64,000 bases of DNA from Petunia secreta (GCA_029990175.1 JARKIP010000065.1:25522501-25586500), one strand, 5' to 3'. Counted from the stretch's first letter, positions 22,470-34,181 are shown. Program-made: numbers and translations. Notes: a model not told the origin generated them from the letters alone.

Positions 22470-22975
22470 CAGAGACTTCTTGGCAATGGACACCTTCCAC
22501 AGACTTCTTGGCAATTGCGAAAACATTAAGCCCTGTTGTAATGGACAACTTGTCTCTGCAAGTCTTGGCTATGCAAATAGTTTAAGCTCTGGTGCAATGG
22601 ACACCTTAGAAAGACTTCTTGGCAATTGCCAAGACTTCAAGCCCTGTTGTAGTGGCTAATTTGTAGAGAAAGTCTCTGCAAGTCTTGGCTATTGCCAAAA
22701 GTTCAAGCTCTGGTGCAATGGGCACCTTCCACAGACTTCTAGGCAATTGCAAAGACTTCAAGCCCTGTTATAGTGGGTAATTTGCAGAGAAAATCTCTTC
22801 AAGTCTTGGCTATTACCAAGAGTTCAAGCTCTGGGGCAATGGGCACCTTACACAGACTTTTTGGAAATTGCCAAGACTTCAAGCCTTGTTGAATTGGGTA
22901 ATTTGCGAGAAAGTCTCCTCAAGTCTTGATTATTTCCAAGAGTTCAAGCTCTGCTGAAATGGGCGCCTTAACTAG
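22470..22975. repeat. Minisatellite, about 121-bp units, roughly four copies
   Basis: The marker AAGCCCTGTT (or AAGCCTTGTT) recurs at about 22528, 22639, 22760 and 22881, spaced 111, 121 and 121 bp. Each unit holds CTTGGCAATTGCCAAGACTT (or a variant), a palindrome around GGCAATTGCC, and a second half-unit GCAAGTCTTGGCTATTGCCAA. There is no coding sequence. Confidence 0.85.
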
Positions 22976-23089
22976 GAAATTAAAGTGGAATTCAACACAA
23001 GAAAAATAAAAACAAGATTGAATGAAAGTTACGAACTTATCATTGGACAATTCAAGAAACCAACTTCTTTTATCAATGGTAACACCACC

Positions 23090-23440
23090 CAAGTGATGTT
23101 ACCAAATTCTCTGCAACTTTTGGCAATAGCCTACACTTTTAGATCGGGTGGAAGGAGACAACTTGTGGGAGAAGTCTCTGAAAGTATTGACAACTCTGAA
23201 AGTATTGGCAGTTGCCAATACTTTACGATCTGGTGCAATAGGCAACCTGCATACAAAGTCTCTGCAAGTATTGACAATAGCCAAGACTTTAAGCTCTATG
23301 CAATCGGCAACTTGCAGAGAAAGTCTATTGCCAAGACTTTAATCTCTGTGCAATAGAGGCTAGTTGTAGAGAAAGTCTCTGCATTAAGTGCAATAACCAA
23401 GACTTTAAGCTCTATGCGATGAGCAATAACAATATCTAAT
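23090..23440. repeat. Diverged shorter units of the same repeat
   Basis: GCAAC...AGTCTCTGCAAGTATTGACAATAGCC-type units, about 70-80 bp apart, continue the motif (CCAAGACTTTAAGCTCTATGC near 23280 and 23400). They are more degenerate than the main array. Confidence 0.65.
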
Positions 23441-24240
23441 TGCTATTGCCAATAAGAACCTTAAAATCATCTTAATCAACCATAAGAAGTTAAAAAAAAA
23501 ATCACATGAACGTCAAATTTAATTCAACGATTATCAATTAAAATGAAAAAAACTTATAGATAAGTGTATAGATAATAATTACCAAAAATAAATACAGAAA
23601 AAAATAAATACAAATAAAGAATTAGGCAAAATAAAAATTACATTATAACACAATTTTAAAAAAATAATAACATAATAAAACTTTTACAGATTTTCTAAAT
23701 CTCTCTAGGACACAAAGAAGAAATAAGGAAAGGAAGGAGGAAGGAGAGAATGAAAGGAAGGAGGAAAGAGACAAGGAGACTGTTCTATGTGAATTGGGTT
23801 TAGGCAGGAACAAAATAGTCCTTTCGCATAGTGAGGGATCTTGTGGAGGATATTTACTTAAAACATTTAAAAGTGGGGGCAAATTGGTAAGACCCGTGCT
23901 TATGGAGGGCACTACATGAATTTTGTACGTTTTCGACATCACCAGCGTCCCTTTCTTCGTTGTCTAATTTTTTCCTATCAGTCCCACTTAGTTTCTACTT
24001 TATCTTCCACCCTATGCCCCTAGTATCTTCTTTTTCTTTTCTCATTTTTCTACACAAGATCTTATTTTTCAGCCAGGCACAACCTTCTTTGCTCCCTATT
24101 CTCCATACAAATCTGACTTTGAAATTCAACCGCTTGTGAAAATATACACGATAGATCTTGTTGATTTTTTAAAATCTTCTAATATTTGTTTATTATGACT
24201 CCCTTTCAAAATTAAAAATCTCTCTAAAAATGCCTATAGC
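23441..24240. other. AT-rich spacer with purine-rich block
   Basis: A GGAAGGAGGAAGGAGAG-like purine block lies at 23730-23785. The rest is AT- and pyrimidine-rich. No gene or element end is recognised. Confidence 0.4.
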
Positions 24241-24245
24241 TTTTT
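24241..24245. repeat. Target site duplication of element E, left copy
   Basis: TTTTT, matched by TTTTT at 34891-34895 beyond the right LTR. A homopolymer is a weak signature alone, but it fits the LTR ends exactly. Confidence 0.75.
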
Positions 24246-24548
24246 TGTTTAACCTAAATTCGATTTTAGGCCAATTAACAATTAAATTTGTATTTGCGGA
24301 GTCACGATCAACAGTTTAGATTAAGAGTTCAAATGAGGAATTGCGATAACTGTTAGATTACCGATGGTATTCGTGATTTCCAGTAATAATAATTAGCAAC
24401 AAGAAAATAGTATGTAACCAAGAATGAATAAAGTTAGAGCGTAATAAAATAGATGGAGGTAACCGTGTTAGATCACTTGATTCCGGTGAGATTCCCCCGT
24501 GGCGGACACGTGTCACCTTTTAGACGACGTCGGCTTTTATCCAATACA
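24246..24548 (-). repeat. 3' LTR of element E, internally deleted
   Basis: 303 bp against 706 bp in the other LTR. The match runs to about 24500 (GAGATTCCC), then jumps to the far end (GACACGTGTCACCTTTTAGA). The missing 403 bp lie between CGT microhomologies. Confidence 0.9.
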
Positions 24549-24562
24549 GATAGTCCCCGCAC
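24549..24562 (-). promoter_or_regulatory. Polypurine tract of element E
   Basis: The minus strand reads GTGCGGGGACTATC and then the LTR start TGTATTGG. Element F has GTGGAGGGACTATC followed by TGTATTGG. Confidence 0.7.
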
Positions 24563-24990
24563 TTCTCGAGCAGAGTATCAGCTCGAGGAGCGGATGTGAA
24601 TTTTGGCGGGAATTTTCACTTTGCAAAATCCAATCTTTGTATAATGAGGCTAAGTGACATACGTATCTCATCAGTTACGTGACAAATCCCTATGACGTGC
24701 GTATTAAATGCGCCATATAAAAAAGTAACTGCAGCTGGCATGCCTGCTATCTGCAGTCCGCTCTGAAGTGACTACTGCGCGTTCCAAGGGTAAGAATAAT
24801 GATTTTAACTGCCTCAATCACGTGCACACGTCGACTGCTGACCGCGAGGTGACCGCTGCACTTCAGGGTAATGATGATACTATAAAACTTGGTGAAACCT
24901 ACTTCTCCTTTTGACGGTTGGATCTGATCGTGGCCTCTTGGATAGTCTCTACGTGTCTCGAGGTAACTTAATGGGCCGAATTTTTTCTCA

Positions 24991-24998
24991 TATAAATA
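24991..24998 (+). promoter_or_regulatory. TATA box of the antisense gene in element E
   Basis: TATAAATA lies 113 bp before the ATG at 25104, on the strand opposite gag-pol. Element F has the same motif about 130 bp before its antisense ATG. Confidence 0.65.
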
Positions 24999-25103
24999 GG
25001 GGTTTGCTGAGTGAGAAATCTTTTTACTTGCTTTCATTTTCTTTTCGCTAAATCTTGAAAATTCATTGAACACCTCTCAACTTTTCTTGCGAACTCCTCA
25101 ATT

Positions 25104-27851
25104 ATGTCTTCAAGAGCTAGAAAAAGCCAAAATGTGGATGCAGCTGGTAGTTCTTCGGCTGCTACCCTCAGGCCTAGGGCTAATCAGGCTACTGCTGCAG
25201 AGATTATCCCCGAAAAGTGGGGTGAATTAGAAAAGGATTGCAACGTCAAAGCTTTCAACAACCATGGAGATATACGCATTTGGCCGGCGTACAGATTTAA
25301 GTCTGGGATAACATCGGAGCTGATCCTACGAGTTAGAATAGACTGCAACTGGGATGAGAGTATCTCCCTTATGCGGGTATCTGAAGCGGAGAATATCACT
25401 TCGCATAGGGCTGGGTGGACAACTATGTGCACCTACCCTTTTACAGTTGGATGTAAACTACCTCTGCACCCTGTGCTTGAGAGGCTCTGTAGGGAATATT
25501 TGCTCTGCCCGGGGCAGTTGTGCCTCAGTGTGTATAGAAGGGTTACACTCATGGATTGGTTTGCGGCTGAAACCGATCAACATTTTGAATATAAGAATTT
25601 TATTTCTCTGTAAAGTATACAAATTTCCAAAGACGGTTTTGTAAACGCCAGGATGCACGGGAGCAAGGGCTTGGTGCGCAGCTCCGAAGACACAAGCGAC
25701 CGGGGTTGGTTACACCTGTATGTGTTCATGCGCACCACGACCCTGATCTTCAACTCTAAGACTTTCCATCCTGAGGTCTGGAACAAGAAGTGTAAGTCCT
25801 GAGTTTTGTTGTAAGTTTTTTGTGTTTCTTCTTTTCTCCTCGTTTCGCTTATTCCTTTAGTTTTTCTTTACAGTGGCCAAGCGACCCTATGACGAGCTCA
25901 TATCAGTCGATGAGCTGACGGCGTGGGTTGAGGCGATTTTGGAGGAGTTCCCTTTTGAGAAGAGAGAATGGGCGTATTTTCTGTTACTATAGCCATTTCT
26001 TTCCTTTGTATTTTCGCTGTGTCTGACCCGTTCTGCCTTTTGTAGGTCTGGGTACTCATGGGGACTTTTTCCCTGCTCCTCCTTCTCCGGTCGTGCCTCC
26101 TGAATGTACTGCTGATCCTGATGTCGAAGTCGCATCTATACTGGCTTCAGCAGAGGCACTGCGCAGCAGAGAAGGTGGCGAGGAGATCTTATCCAGTGGC
26201 CTTGGTTCTTTGAAGAGGAAGAAGAAGAGCCAGGGCGAGGGCGGAGCACGGAAGAAGTCTGTTCGTAAGACTTCCGTTGCTGCCGGGCAAACCTCAACTG
26301 CTGGAGGTGAGTCTTCGCCCAAATCAAATGTACCAGAGCCTGCAGGAGAGAGTACCAAGGTCGCTGCCGAAGTCCCCGAGTTTGCATGGGGAGAAGACTT
26401 AGACAGGGTGGTGATTGATCTTTTGGATACTGAGATTGAAGCCAACAATCAAACCAATGAACCCCTTGTGCGAAAACCTTATCTTCGGAGTGACAAGAGG
26501 AAGGTTGAGGATGAAGCTGGCCGTACTCCAGAGAGGAGTCCCCAGGTTGATGACGGGGTGAAGGTGGCTCCTTCTCGTGGAGACAAAGGGAAAAGAAAAG
26601 TGGGTGAAGAAGAAGAAAAAGAAGAAGAAGAAGAGATAAGGGAAGAGGTTCCCCAAGAGGGTGGCCGAGGTCCTCGTGTTTTCGTTTTGAGGACCTGGAA
26701 TATGTGGCCACTAAGGGGGCGTCTTTGCGAGTGCGACACGATAGATCCTGGAGTGGAGGGTGACTCTAATTTATCATCAACAAGGCTTAGTTGGCGGTCA
26801 ACTATCACTGGTCAGACCGGATTAAAGGACATTAGGGGTGTGCGCTATAAGTTTGGTCCTAACTACCTTTCTGAACAGGCTTGGGAACCCAAGTTCTGTG
26901 AGAGGAAGCATACCATGAAGTTAGCCCCTGACATCAACTTTATATCCAGGCCGGGTAGTTTAGCCAAGCCCGTCTCTTCAATCATCGGTCCTCGAGAGGA
27001 ATGGATAATGAGGGAAATGAGTGACGAGGAGTTGGCTTTTGCAATTGCCGCCGATTCTGCCCGGGTAAGTGTTTACCGCTTGTGTTGGAAATAATTTGAC
27101 TTCATGTTTCTAACTTTTGCTTCTTTTTGTTTCTTCAGTCAGATATGATGTCTGCTGAGCTGATGATCCGCTCCAGGATCAACAACGTCGATCAAGTTGT
27201 CAAAGTGAAGAAAGAGTTGCTGGATGCTCTGAAGGAGGACAAGATCCTGGCAAAGCAGTGTGGTCTCCTTGGGGGTGAAGTTAATCGATTGACTGAACTT
27301 AACAATGTGCGCATTGAGAGGATTAATGAACTCTCAAAGGAGAAGGACCTTCTTTCTGAGGAAAAGGAAGAGTTCGTACGTTCTGCCCAGGGTCTGGAGA
27401 TTTTACTCGAAGAATGTAAGGCTACGCTGAATAGAGCTCTTGATGACCGCGGATCTCTTGAGATGGATCTGCAGAGAGCTAACGAAGAGTCTACTAGGGC
27501 CAGAGCTGAGTTTCAAGCTGCTAAGGATCAGGTTGCCCAGTCGATGAGTGCTCAAATCGCGTTATCTAAGGACTTGGCAAACCTTCGTGATCAATCTGAA
27601 ATCAAATCAAAGCAAAGCTTGCTATGCTCGAGGCTAAGCGCTCACTGCTCGGGCAGGTCCTGGCTAAGCAAATCAACATTAAGGAGATGTTGCAGAAAAT
27701 AAAGAGCGTTGTTCACGTAGTAAGACAAATACTGAATCTTTCTCCTGAGGAGTCTGAAGGTGAAGATGAAGAAGACGGCGAGTATTCGAGGGACGATGGC
27801 AGAGTCGACGGAGTTGGTGCGTCGGGTTCTGATCGTAGCCCCAAAAACTGA
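25104..27851 (+). pseudogene. Antisense spliced gene of element E (transposase_28-like plus coiled coil)
   Basis: It lies between integrase and the 3' LTR, on the strand opposite gag-pol. The start MSSRARKSQ at 25104 follows a TATA box. Exon 1 reads 25104-25791 (blocks WAYRFKSG... in INDIRIWPAY, TYPFTVGCKLPLHPVLE) with a nonsense TAA at 25611, then STRONG donor GTAAGT. Exon 2 starts 25874 after TTTACAG; its donor is unclear. Exon 3 runs 26046-27064 (acidic, Lys/Glu-rich, donor GTAAGT). Exon 4 runs 27139-27851, a long coiled coil (KKELLDALKEDKILAKQ, then leucine/glutamate heptads), with a frameshift near 27600 and an acidic tail (EESEGEDEEDGEYS). The N-terminal part resembles plant 'putative gypsy type transposon' proteins (I believe Pfam PF04195). 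Function is unknown. Homologue: 49859-52769. Confidence 0.75.
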
Positions 27852-28597
27852 TGCCCCCAAGATTTGATTAAGCTGCAAGTTTGTACATCTGGCGAGAGCC
27901 GGATTAGTTGGATGTGGATAGAGGTCTCCTAGGGACTCTTTGATCCTTATACCGCCGGTTCTATTTGGCCTTTGATCACTCTGTAAAATTTCTGTCAGCC
28001 GTTTTCGGCATTTTATTATTTTACAGGATTATGTATATATAACTTTAGATCTATTCAATGACTATATTTAGCCTGAATTTTTGATCTTTCGTTTGTATGT
28101 ATTGTGGCCTTCGTGCCTTATGTTTAGGAGCGTTTGAATTTTGAACTTTATTAAGTTCTGGTCTCTAAAAGTCTGTCCGAATGTTTTAACTTAGCTTTTC
28201 CCAAGGAAGAGGTCATAGGTTATGAATAATCTGCGCTGATGTTTTTATTCTGAGTGACTCATGGTCGATAGTTTCTGGCCAAATCATTGGCCTTTGCGAA
28301 CCAACTTTGCTTATCGCCTTGATAGTTGAAAGTTGTTGCAGGAAGTTTGTAGTTTAATTCTGCCGAGTCGCTGGCCATGTGAACGACTTCTCTTATTTTC
28401 GTGGAAGCATTGTCACATAAAAAGTTTTTGAAAACTCGCCTTTTCACAAGGTCTTTATCCTTTATGAAGGTCTTACCTGGCCTACAGGAGCCTCTCACCA
28501 CCCTCCTTATTTTTATGTTGGAACACGGGAAGAGATAACATAAAAAGATTTCAGGCAAGTTGTAAATAAAAGAACACATATAACCAAACGAGGAGTG
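27852..28597. other. Region between the antisense gene and integrase of element E
   Basis: AT-rich, probably 3' UTR of the antisense gene followed by spacer. No frame of interest. The convergent pol transcript would end in or beyond it. Confidence 0.45.
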
Positions 28598-28671
28598 TGT
28601 CCGTTGTGGGATTCGAACCCACAGCCGTGAAGTTGAAGAACTTCGAGCTCTACCTATTACGCTAAACAGAT
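28598..28671 (-). tRNA. tRNA-like sequence, probably degenerate
   Basis: The 74-nt minus-strand sequence folds as a tRNA by eye. The acceptor ATCTGTT pairs with AACGGAC at 6 of 7 positions. The D arm GCGT-AATAGGTA-GAGC is imperfect. The anticodon stem has four pairs (GAAG/CTTC) and an 8-nt loop TTCTTCAA, one too many. The T arm GTGGG-TTCGAAT-CCCAC is perfect. Box B GGTTCGAATCC is exact and box A (TAGCGTAATAGG) near consensus. The anticodon is ambiguous (TTC or CTT), so I assign no amino acid. A SINE head is an alternative. It sits inside element E and has no equivalent in F. Confidence 0.5.
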
Positions 28672-28775
28672 CTGACCTTGTGCAGGCCGTTAGTACCATT
28701 TACAAGAAATATAATGAAAGTAAGAATTGTTGCAAAAGTAAAAGGTAGGAAGAAAACAACTAACCGTTTTACCAC

Positions 28776-31700
28776 TCAGAAGTGATACCTTTTGAGGTGA
28801 ATCACGTTCCAACTATTTGGAACAGTTGAACCGTCTGGTCGTGCTAAGCGATAAGAGCCCTTGTCGACTGAGGCGATTACCTTATAGGGGCCTTCCCAAT
28901 TAGGGCCTAGCTTTCCTGAATTTGCTTCCTGTGTGTTCTGGGACACTTTCCTTAGCACAAAATCTCCAACCTGGAAACTTCGTACGCGCAGTCGCCGAAT
29001 GTAATATTGCTCAATTCGTTCTTTTTGGGCGACTACCCGTACGAGGGCTTGTTCCCTTCGTTCTTCGAGGAAGTCCAGCTCTTCGGAGAGGTTGACCGAG
29101 TTGGATTCTTCAGTGACATGTGCATACCGTAAACTGGGTTCTCCAATTTCGACTGGGATTAAAGCGTCTGCACCGTACACCAATGAGTAAGGTGTCTCTA
29201 GAGTACTCATTTTAATCGTTGTGCGATAAGCCCATAGTACACCAGGTAACTCCTCTACCCAATATCCCTTGGCCAGCTCGAGGTGATTTTTGAGGGATTC
29301 AACGATTATTTTATTGATGGACTCTGCTTGTCCATTGGCAACCGGATGATATGGAGAAGAAGTGATCCTCTTGATATGTAGGTCGTCAAGGAACCTAGTC
29401 ACTTTCTGGCCGATGAACTGCGGGCCATTGTCCATGACTATTTCGTTAGGTGCTCTAAATCGACACACGACGAAACGCCAGAGGAAATCAACGACTTCCG
29501 TTTGTCGTATCCTCGCGTATGCTGCTGCTTCGGCCCACTTGGTGAAGTAATTGGTGATGACCAACAAGAAGCGCATTCCTCTGGGTGCCGCGGGAAGTGG
29601 ACCGACTATGTCCATTCCCCATTTCATGAAGGGCCACGGGGAGATGATTGAGTGGAGTGGTTCTGCCGGTTGATGAAGAAGATGTGCGAACCTCTGACAT
29701 TTGTCACATTTTTTGACAAACTAGTTCGTATCCTTCTCCATTTTGTCCCAATAGTATCCTGCGCAAATCAACTTGCGGGCTAATGCCTTGCCCCCAGAAT
29801 GATTGCCGCAGCAGCCTTCATGGACCTCCCTCATCACGTAGTTGATTTAGTTCGGTCCGAGACACTTTGCGAGGGGTCCTGCAAACAATTTGCGGTAGAG
29901 ATCGCCGTTGACGATTGTATACCGACCAGCTTTTATTCTGGGCTTGCGAGCGGCTTTTGTGTCAACGGGCAGAGTCCCATGAAGAAGATAGTTCGTGATT
30001 TCATTCCGCCAGTCCCAAGTTGCGTTGATGGTGTTGACTTCAAACTTTTCCCGGTCTATGGTCGTGTAAAGGAGTTGAACAACAACTGAAGAGCCAGCCT
30101 CCCCCATCTCTGCCACCGACCCTAGATTCGCGAGAGCATCGGCTTCATGGTTTTCTTCTTATGGAATCTGAAATGCCTCCCACTCGTCAAACTGGGCCAG
30201 GAACTCCATTACACGGGCAAGGTATACTTGCATTCTGGATTCTCGTGCAATGAAGCCTCCGGTCACCTGGTTGACTACCAGTTGAGAATCACTCTTGAGT
30301 TTGATGATGTTTGCTCCATAGCTGGCTAACTCCAACCCTGCAACAACGGCCTCATATTCAGCCTCATTGTTAGTAATAAACAGGCACTTGATGGCCTGCC
30401 TGACGGTCTCTCCGGATGGAGCGATGAGAACCAGTCCGAGACCGGACCCTTTGATGCTCGAAGAGCCATCAATGTATAGGGTCCATGCGATAGGAGCCTG
30501 CCCAGCATATAGAACAGCATCCTTTTCTGCCTCAGGATATATATTGGCGCTAAAATCCGCCATGAAGTCTGCTAAAAGTTGTGATTTTATTGCTACCCTA
30601 GGCTGATAGGTGATATCAAATTCACTTAACTCTATAGCCCATTTTACTAACCTTCCCGAAAATTCAGGTTTGTGCAAAACATTTCGCAAAAGAAAGGTTA
30701 TTACCACAGCTATTGAATGACTTTGAAAATAAGGGCGTAACTTACGAGCAGCAGTTACTAATGCTAAAGCCAATTTTCCAAGGGTTGATAGTGTGTTTCT
30801 GCGTCAATTAGAGCTTTGCAAATGTAATAAATAGGAAGTTGTTTACCTTTTTCTTCTCGAACTAGAACGGCGCTTACCGACAACTCTGAAACTGCTAGAT
30901 AAATCAACAACTGCTCCCCATGTTAAGGTGCAGAGAGCAGTGGTGGATTGGACAGATACTTTTTGAGTTCCTTCAACGCTTGTTGGCATTCAGGGGTCCA
31001 TTCGAACTCCTTGTTTTGCTTTAGAACATCGAAGAAACTCTTGCATCGGTCTGATGATCGGGATATAAACCTTCGCAGGGCTGCCACTCTTCCGGTCAAT
31101 TTCATGACGTCTTTTCAATTATGGACTACATCTGGAATTGACTCGATGGCTTTGATCTCAGCGGGATTGACTTCAATTCCACGCTGAGAAACGATAAATC
31201 CCAGGAACTTTCCCGATCCGACTCCGAATGCACATTTCTCTGGATTCAGCTTCATGTTGTACTGATCAACAATCCGGAAGGCTTCCTTTAGATGCGCTAG
31301 ATGGTCCTCCGCTCGTTTGGAATTGATCAGCATGTCATCGATGTACACTTCCATAGTCTTACCGATATGGTCATGGAACATTCGATTGACTAGGCGCTGA
31401 TATGTTGCACCTGCATTTTTCAACCCAAATGGCATAACTTTATAGTAGTACGTACCTTTGCAGGTTATGAACGCTGTTTTCTCCTGGTCATCGGGGTCCA
31501 TCAGTATCTGGTTGTACCCATAGTACGTATCGAGGAAGGTGAGCACCTCGTGCCTGGCTGTTGCGTCAATTAGTTGGTCTATCCTGGGAAGGGGATATGA
31601 ATCCTTTGGACAGGTTTTGTTTAGATCTGTGAAGTCAATGTAGACTCGCCATTTGCCATTCTTCTTGGGCACAACGACCACGTTGGCTAGCCAGTTTGGG

Positions 31701-32520
31701 TATTTGAATTCACGTACAGACCCGATCTTTAACAGCCGATCGACCTCATCGTTGATGACCGGGTTCCGAAAAGCTCCTTGCTGGCGCGTCTTCTGTTTCA
31801 TCGGGCGGTGGTATGGGTCGACGTTCAACCTATGAGGAATAATATCTGGAGAAATACCTGTCATATCTGCGTGAGACCAGGCGAACGTTGTATGCCACTC
31901 CTTGAGGAACTGTAGGATATCTCTTCGTAAGCGTTCGTTCAACTCGGTCCCTAAGTATACCTTCCGTTCCAGCTTGCCTGCGACAATTCTTTGGGTTCCA
32001 AAGCTTCCACGGTCGGCATATGGCTCTCTCGCTCATCCAGCTTTGCGACGAATTTTGGGGCCTCGTACTTTGTTTCTTCATGTGGCATGTCTTGTCCTGG
32101 TCGCTGTAATTGCTATTTACTTTCTTCAGGCAGCTTTAGAGCCACTGAATAGCAATCTCGAGCAGAGCGTTGCTCTCCTCGAACCTCACGTACTCCCCAT
32201 TCGGATGGGAACTTCAACACCTGATGATAAGTGGAAGGAACAGCTTACATATCATGGATCCAAGGTCTCCCCATGATGATATTGTAGACCAGATCCGCAT
32301 CAACAACATGAAATGTCGTCTCCTTCGCTACCCCTTCTGTGAGAGTTGCAAGAGTAATCTCACCAAGGGTCTTCTCACTCGAGTTGTTGAAACCGGAAAG
32401 AACTCGAGATATCGGCACGATCTTATCCGACAGCTGCATCTCCCTTACAACTCGTGATTGAATAATGTTTGCGGAGCTGCCCGCATCGATGAGTACTCTT
32501 TTGACGTCGAATTCCGCCAC
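28776..32520 (-). pseudogene. Element E pol: protease, RT, RNase H, integrase
   Basis: Pieces in order on the minus strand: protease at 32520-32245 (VLIDAGSSANIIQS, MGRPWIH), RT at 31942-31115 (VVVPKKNGKWRVYID, active site YIDDMLINS near 31345), a linker at 31105-30790 (GRVAALRRFISRSSD), RNase H at 30773-30159 (LYIDGSSSIKGSGLG, AEYEAVVAGLELA), integrase at about 29860-28776 (KWGMDIVGPLP, VMDNGPQFIGQKV, ANGQAESINKIIVESL). Reading is interrupted by frameshifts or stops between every piece. The integrase frame ends at 28776 with WNVIHLKRYHF. Gag-pol of this kind is transcribed from the right LTR. Confidence 0.85.
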
Positions 32521-32604
32521 TTGTAATGTTATTACTAACGCATCAGCGTCTGGGAACTGCGAGCCGTTTGTGTCGGAGTCTTCAAATATTACTGTCCCTT
32601 CTGA

Positions 32605-34079
32605 TCATGGTCGTTTGGTGTTTGTGATGGAGACCTTTGCATACTTCTTTGCTATGAAAGTGACGGAATCCACTTCAATCCCACTCGAGATAACATTAAC
32701 TGTCCTCCTTGGAGAAGATGCTCGTGGAGGGCCAGATTTGTTCTGCTGCGCCTTCGCATGAGTTTGCTTTCCCTTCTCGATCAGGAACTCCTTCAAGAAT
32801 CCCTGTTTCAATAAATGTGCAATTTCATACCTTCGGGCCTCGCAGTCCTCAGTGGTGTGACCGTGGTCGCGATGAAACTCACACCATAAGTCCCGGTTTC
32901 GATTGCTTGGGTCGGTCTTCATATCCTTCGGCCATTTGACCTTCTCTCCCATATCTTTGAGCGCTGCCACTATTTCAGACATTTCCACGTTAAAGCTCGG
33001 AAGGCTTGGGCTCCACGGAGGATTGATTCTGAATCATCTCTTCGGGACAGCCCTTTGTTGTTGCGGCTGCGTCCTTTGGAGTTGTTGCGTGACTGGTCAG
33101 GGTACGGCTCGTAACGTACGTCTAATCTCCCTGTCTCCGCCTTTCTGCCGGAGCCGCCGTTGGGTGCCTGAGCCCTTCCTCGGGTACCTGTTCTAATTAA
33201 TTTATCTTCATCAATACGACCTTTGAGTTGTAGCGGTTGTAGATGTCCGACTAGTTGGCTGCTGGGAACTCACGAAGAGATTTATAGAGTCTGCGCGTAG
33301 CCTTTGAACTCCTGATATCTAAACTGTTGGTGAATGCGATTGCTCCCATCTTTCCGGTACTTTGGGCAGCATCATACGCTCCCTTTGGAAGCGATCCACA
33401 TATTTACGGAGAGACTCATCGGGCCTCTGTTTGATCTCGAAGATATCCTCTACGCGAGTCTCCGTCTTCTGAGCGCCTGTGTGTGCCTTCACGAACAACT
33501 CAGCCATCTCTGCAAAGGACGCAATGGAGTTTGGTGGCAACATTGAGTACCATCGTAGAGCTCCATCTGCTAGGGTCTCCACGAACTTCTTCAATTGGAC
33601 AGATCCGATCTCCTCTTCGGTGAGATCGCTAGCCTTTATAAAGTTGCTAAACATCATGAGATGATCATTGGGATCAGATGTCCCACGATATCTCCGAATA
33701 TTTGGCATCTTGAACGTCTTGGGTATCACCTTTAGGGCTGCTTCCTTTTTCCAAGGCTGCTGGGAATATCGCTGGACATCAACCTTCTTTAGTGTGGGTG
33801 GAGCGCCCGATATCTGGTCAATTCTCTCATGGAGAGATTTCTGAAGCGATTCTTGGCTCTCCTTGAACTGCTTGGTGAGAGCTTCCACGACGACGCTCAT
33901 TTCTGTAGATGCCATAGATCCTCTCCGATTTTGGTTGACTTGGGTCGTTGGATCTACGGTTCCTCCGTTGTTTCGCTCTCCACCTTGGATGAATAATCAG
34001 GAGAATAATTGGGACTTGATGAAGAGGTATGTACCTGACTTCCGCCGATGATAGTTCGTTGTGAACTGCTTTCTGCCAT
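32605..34079 (-). pseudogene. Element E gag
   Basis: The likely start is the ATG at 34079 (MAESSSQRT). A frameshift precedes 33915-33319, the gag domain (MPNIRRYRGTSDPNDHLMMF, LADGALRWYSMLP, EMAELFVKAHTGAQK, EIKQRPDESLRKYVDRFQ). After another break, 32988-32605 holds the unusual knuckle CEFHRDHGHTTEDC and a Lys-rich tail. Its order and motifs match gag of element F (44214-45300), which is intact over this part. Confidence 0.8.
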
Positions 34080-34163
34080 GTTAGTTGTGAAACAAAAAGA
34101 TCGACAAAAAGAGATATAATACTGGAAAAGATAAACTATTAACCTATGAAGGCTATTCACCGA

Positions 34164-34181
34164 CTCCCACTGTGGTCGCCA
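34164..34181 (-). promoter_or_regulatory. Primer-binding site of element E
   Basis: The minus strand reads TGGCGACCACAGTGGGAG, three bases from the 5' LTR. I cannot name the tRNA. Confidence 0.65.

Noticed and set aside
22470..23440. CRISPR-like array
   Set aside because: Units are long, divergent and without uniform spacers; no cas genes; the genome is a plant. It is a minisatellite.
23643..23942. Minus-strand frame near 23.7 kb as a membrane protein
   Set aside because: Ser/Phe/Leu-rich translation of a purine-rich low-complexity block, without start context or neighbours.
26136..26808. Minus-strand open frames over exon 3 of the E antisense gene
   Set aside because: Low-complexity Phe/Ser-rich translation of a Lys/Glu-rich exon, so a shadow.
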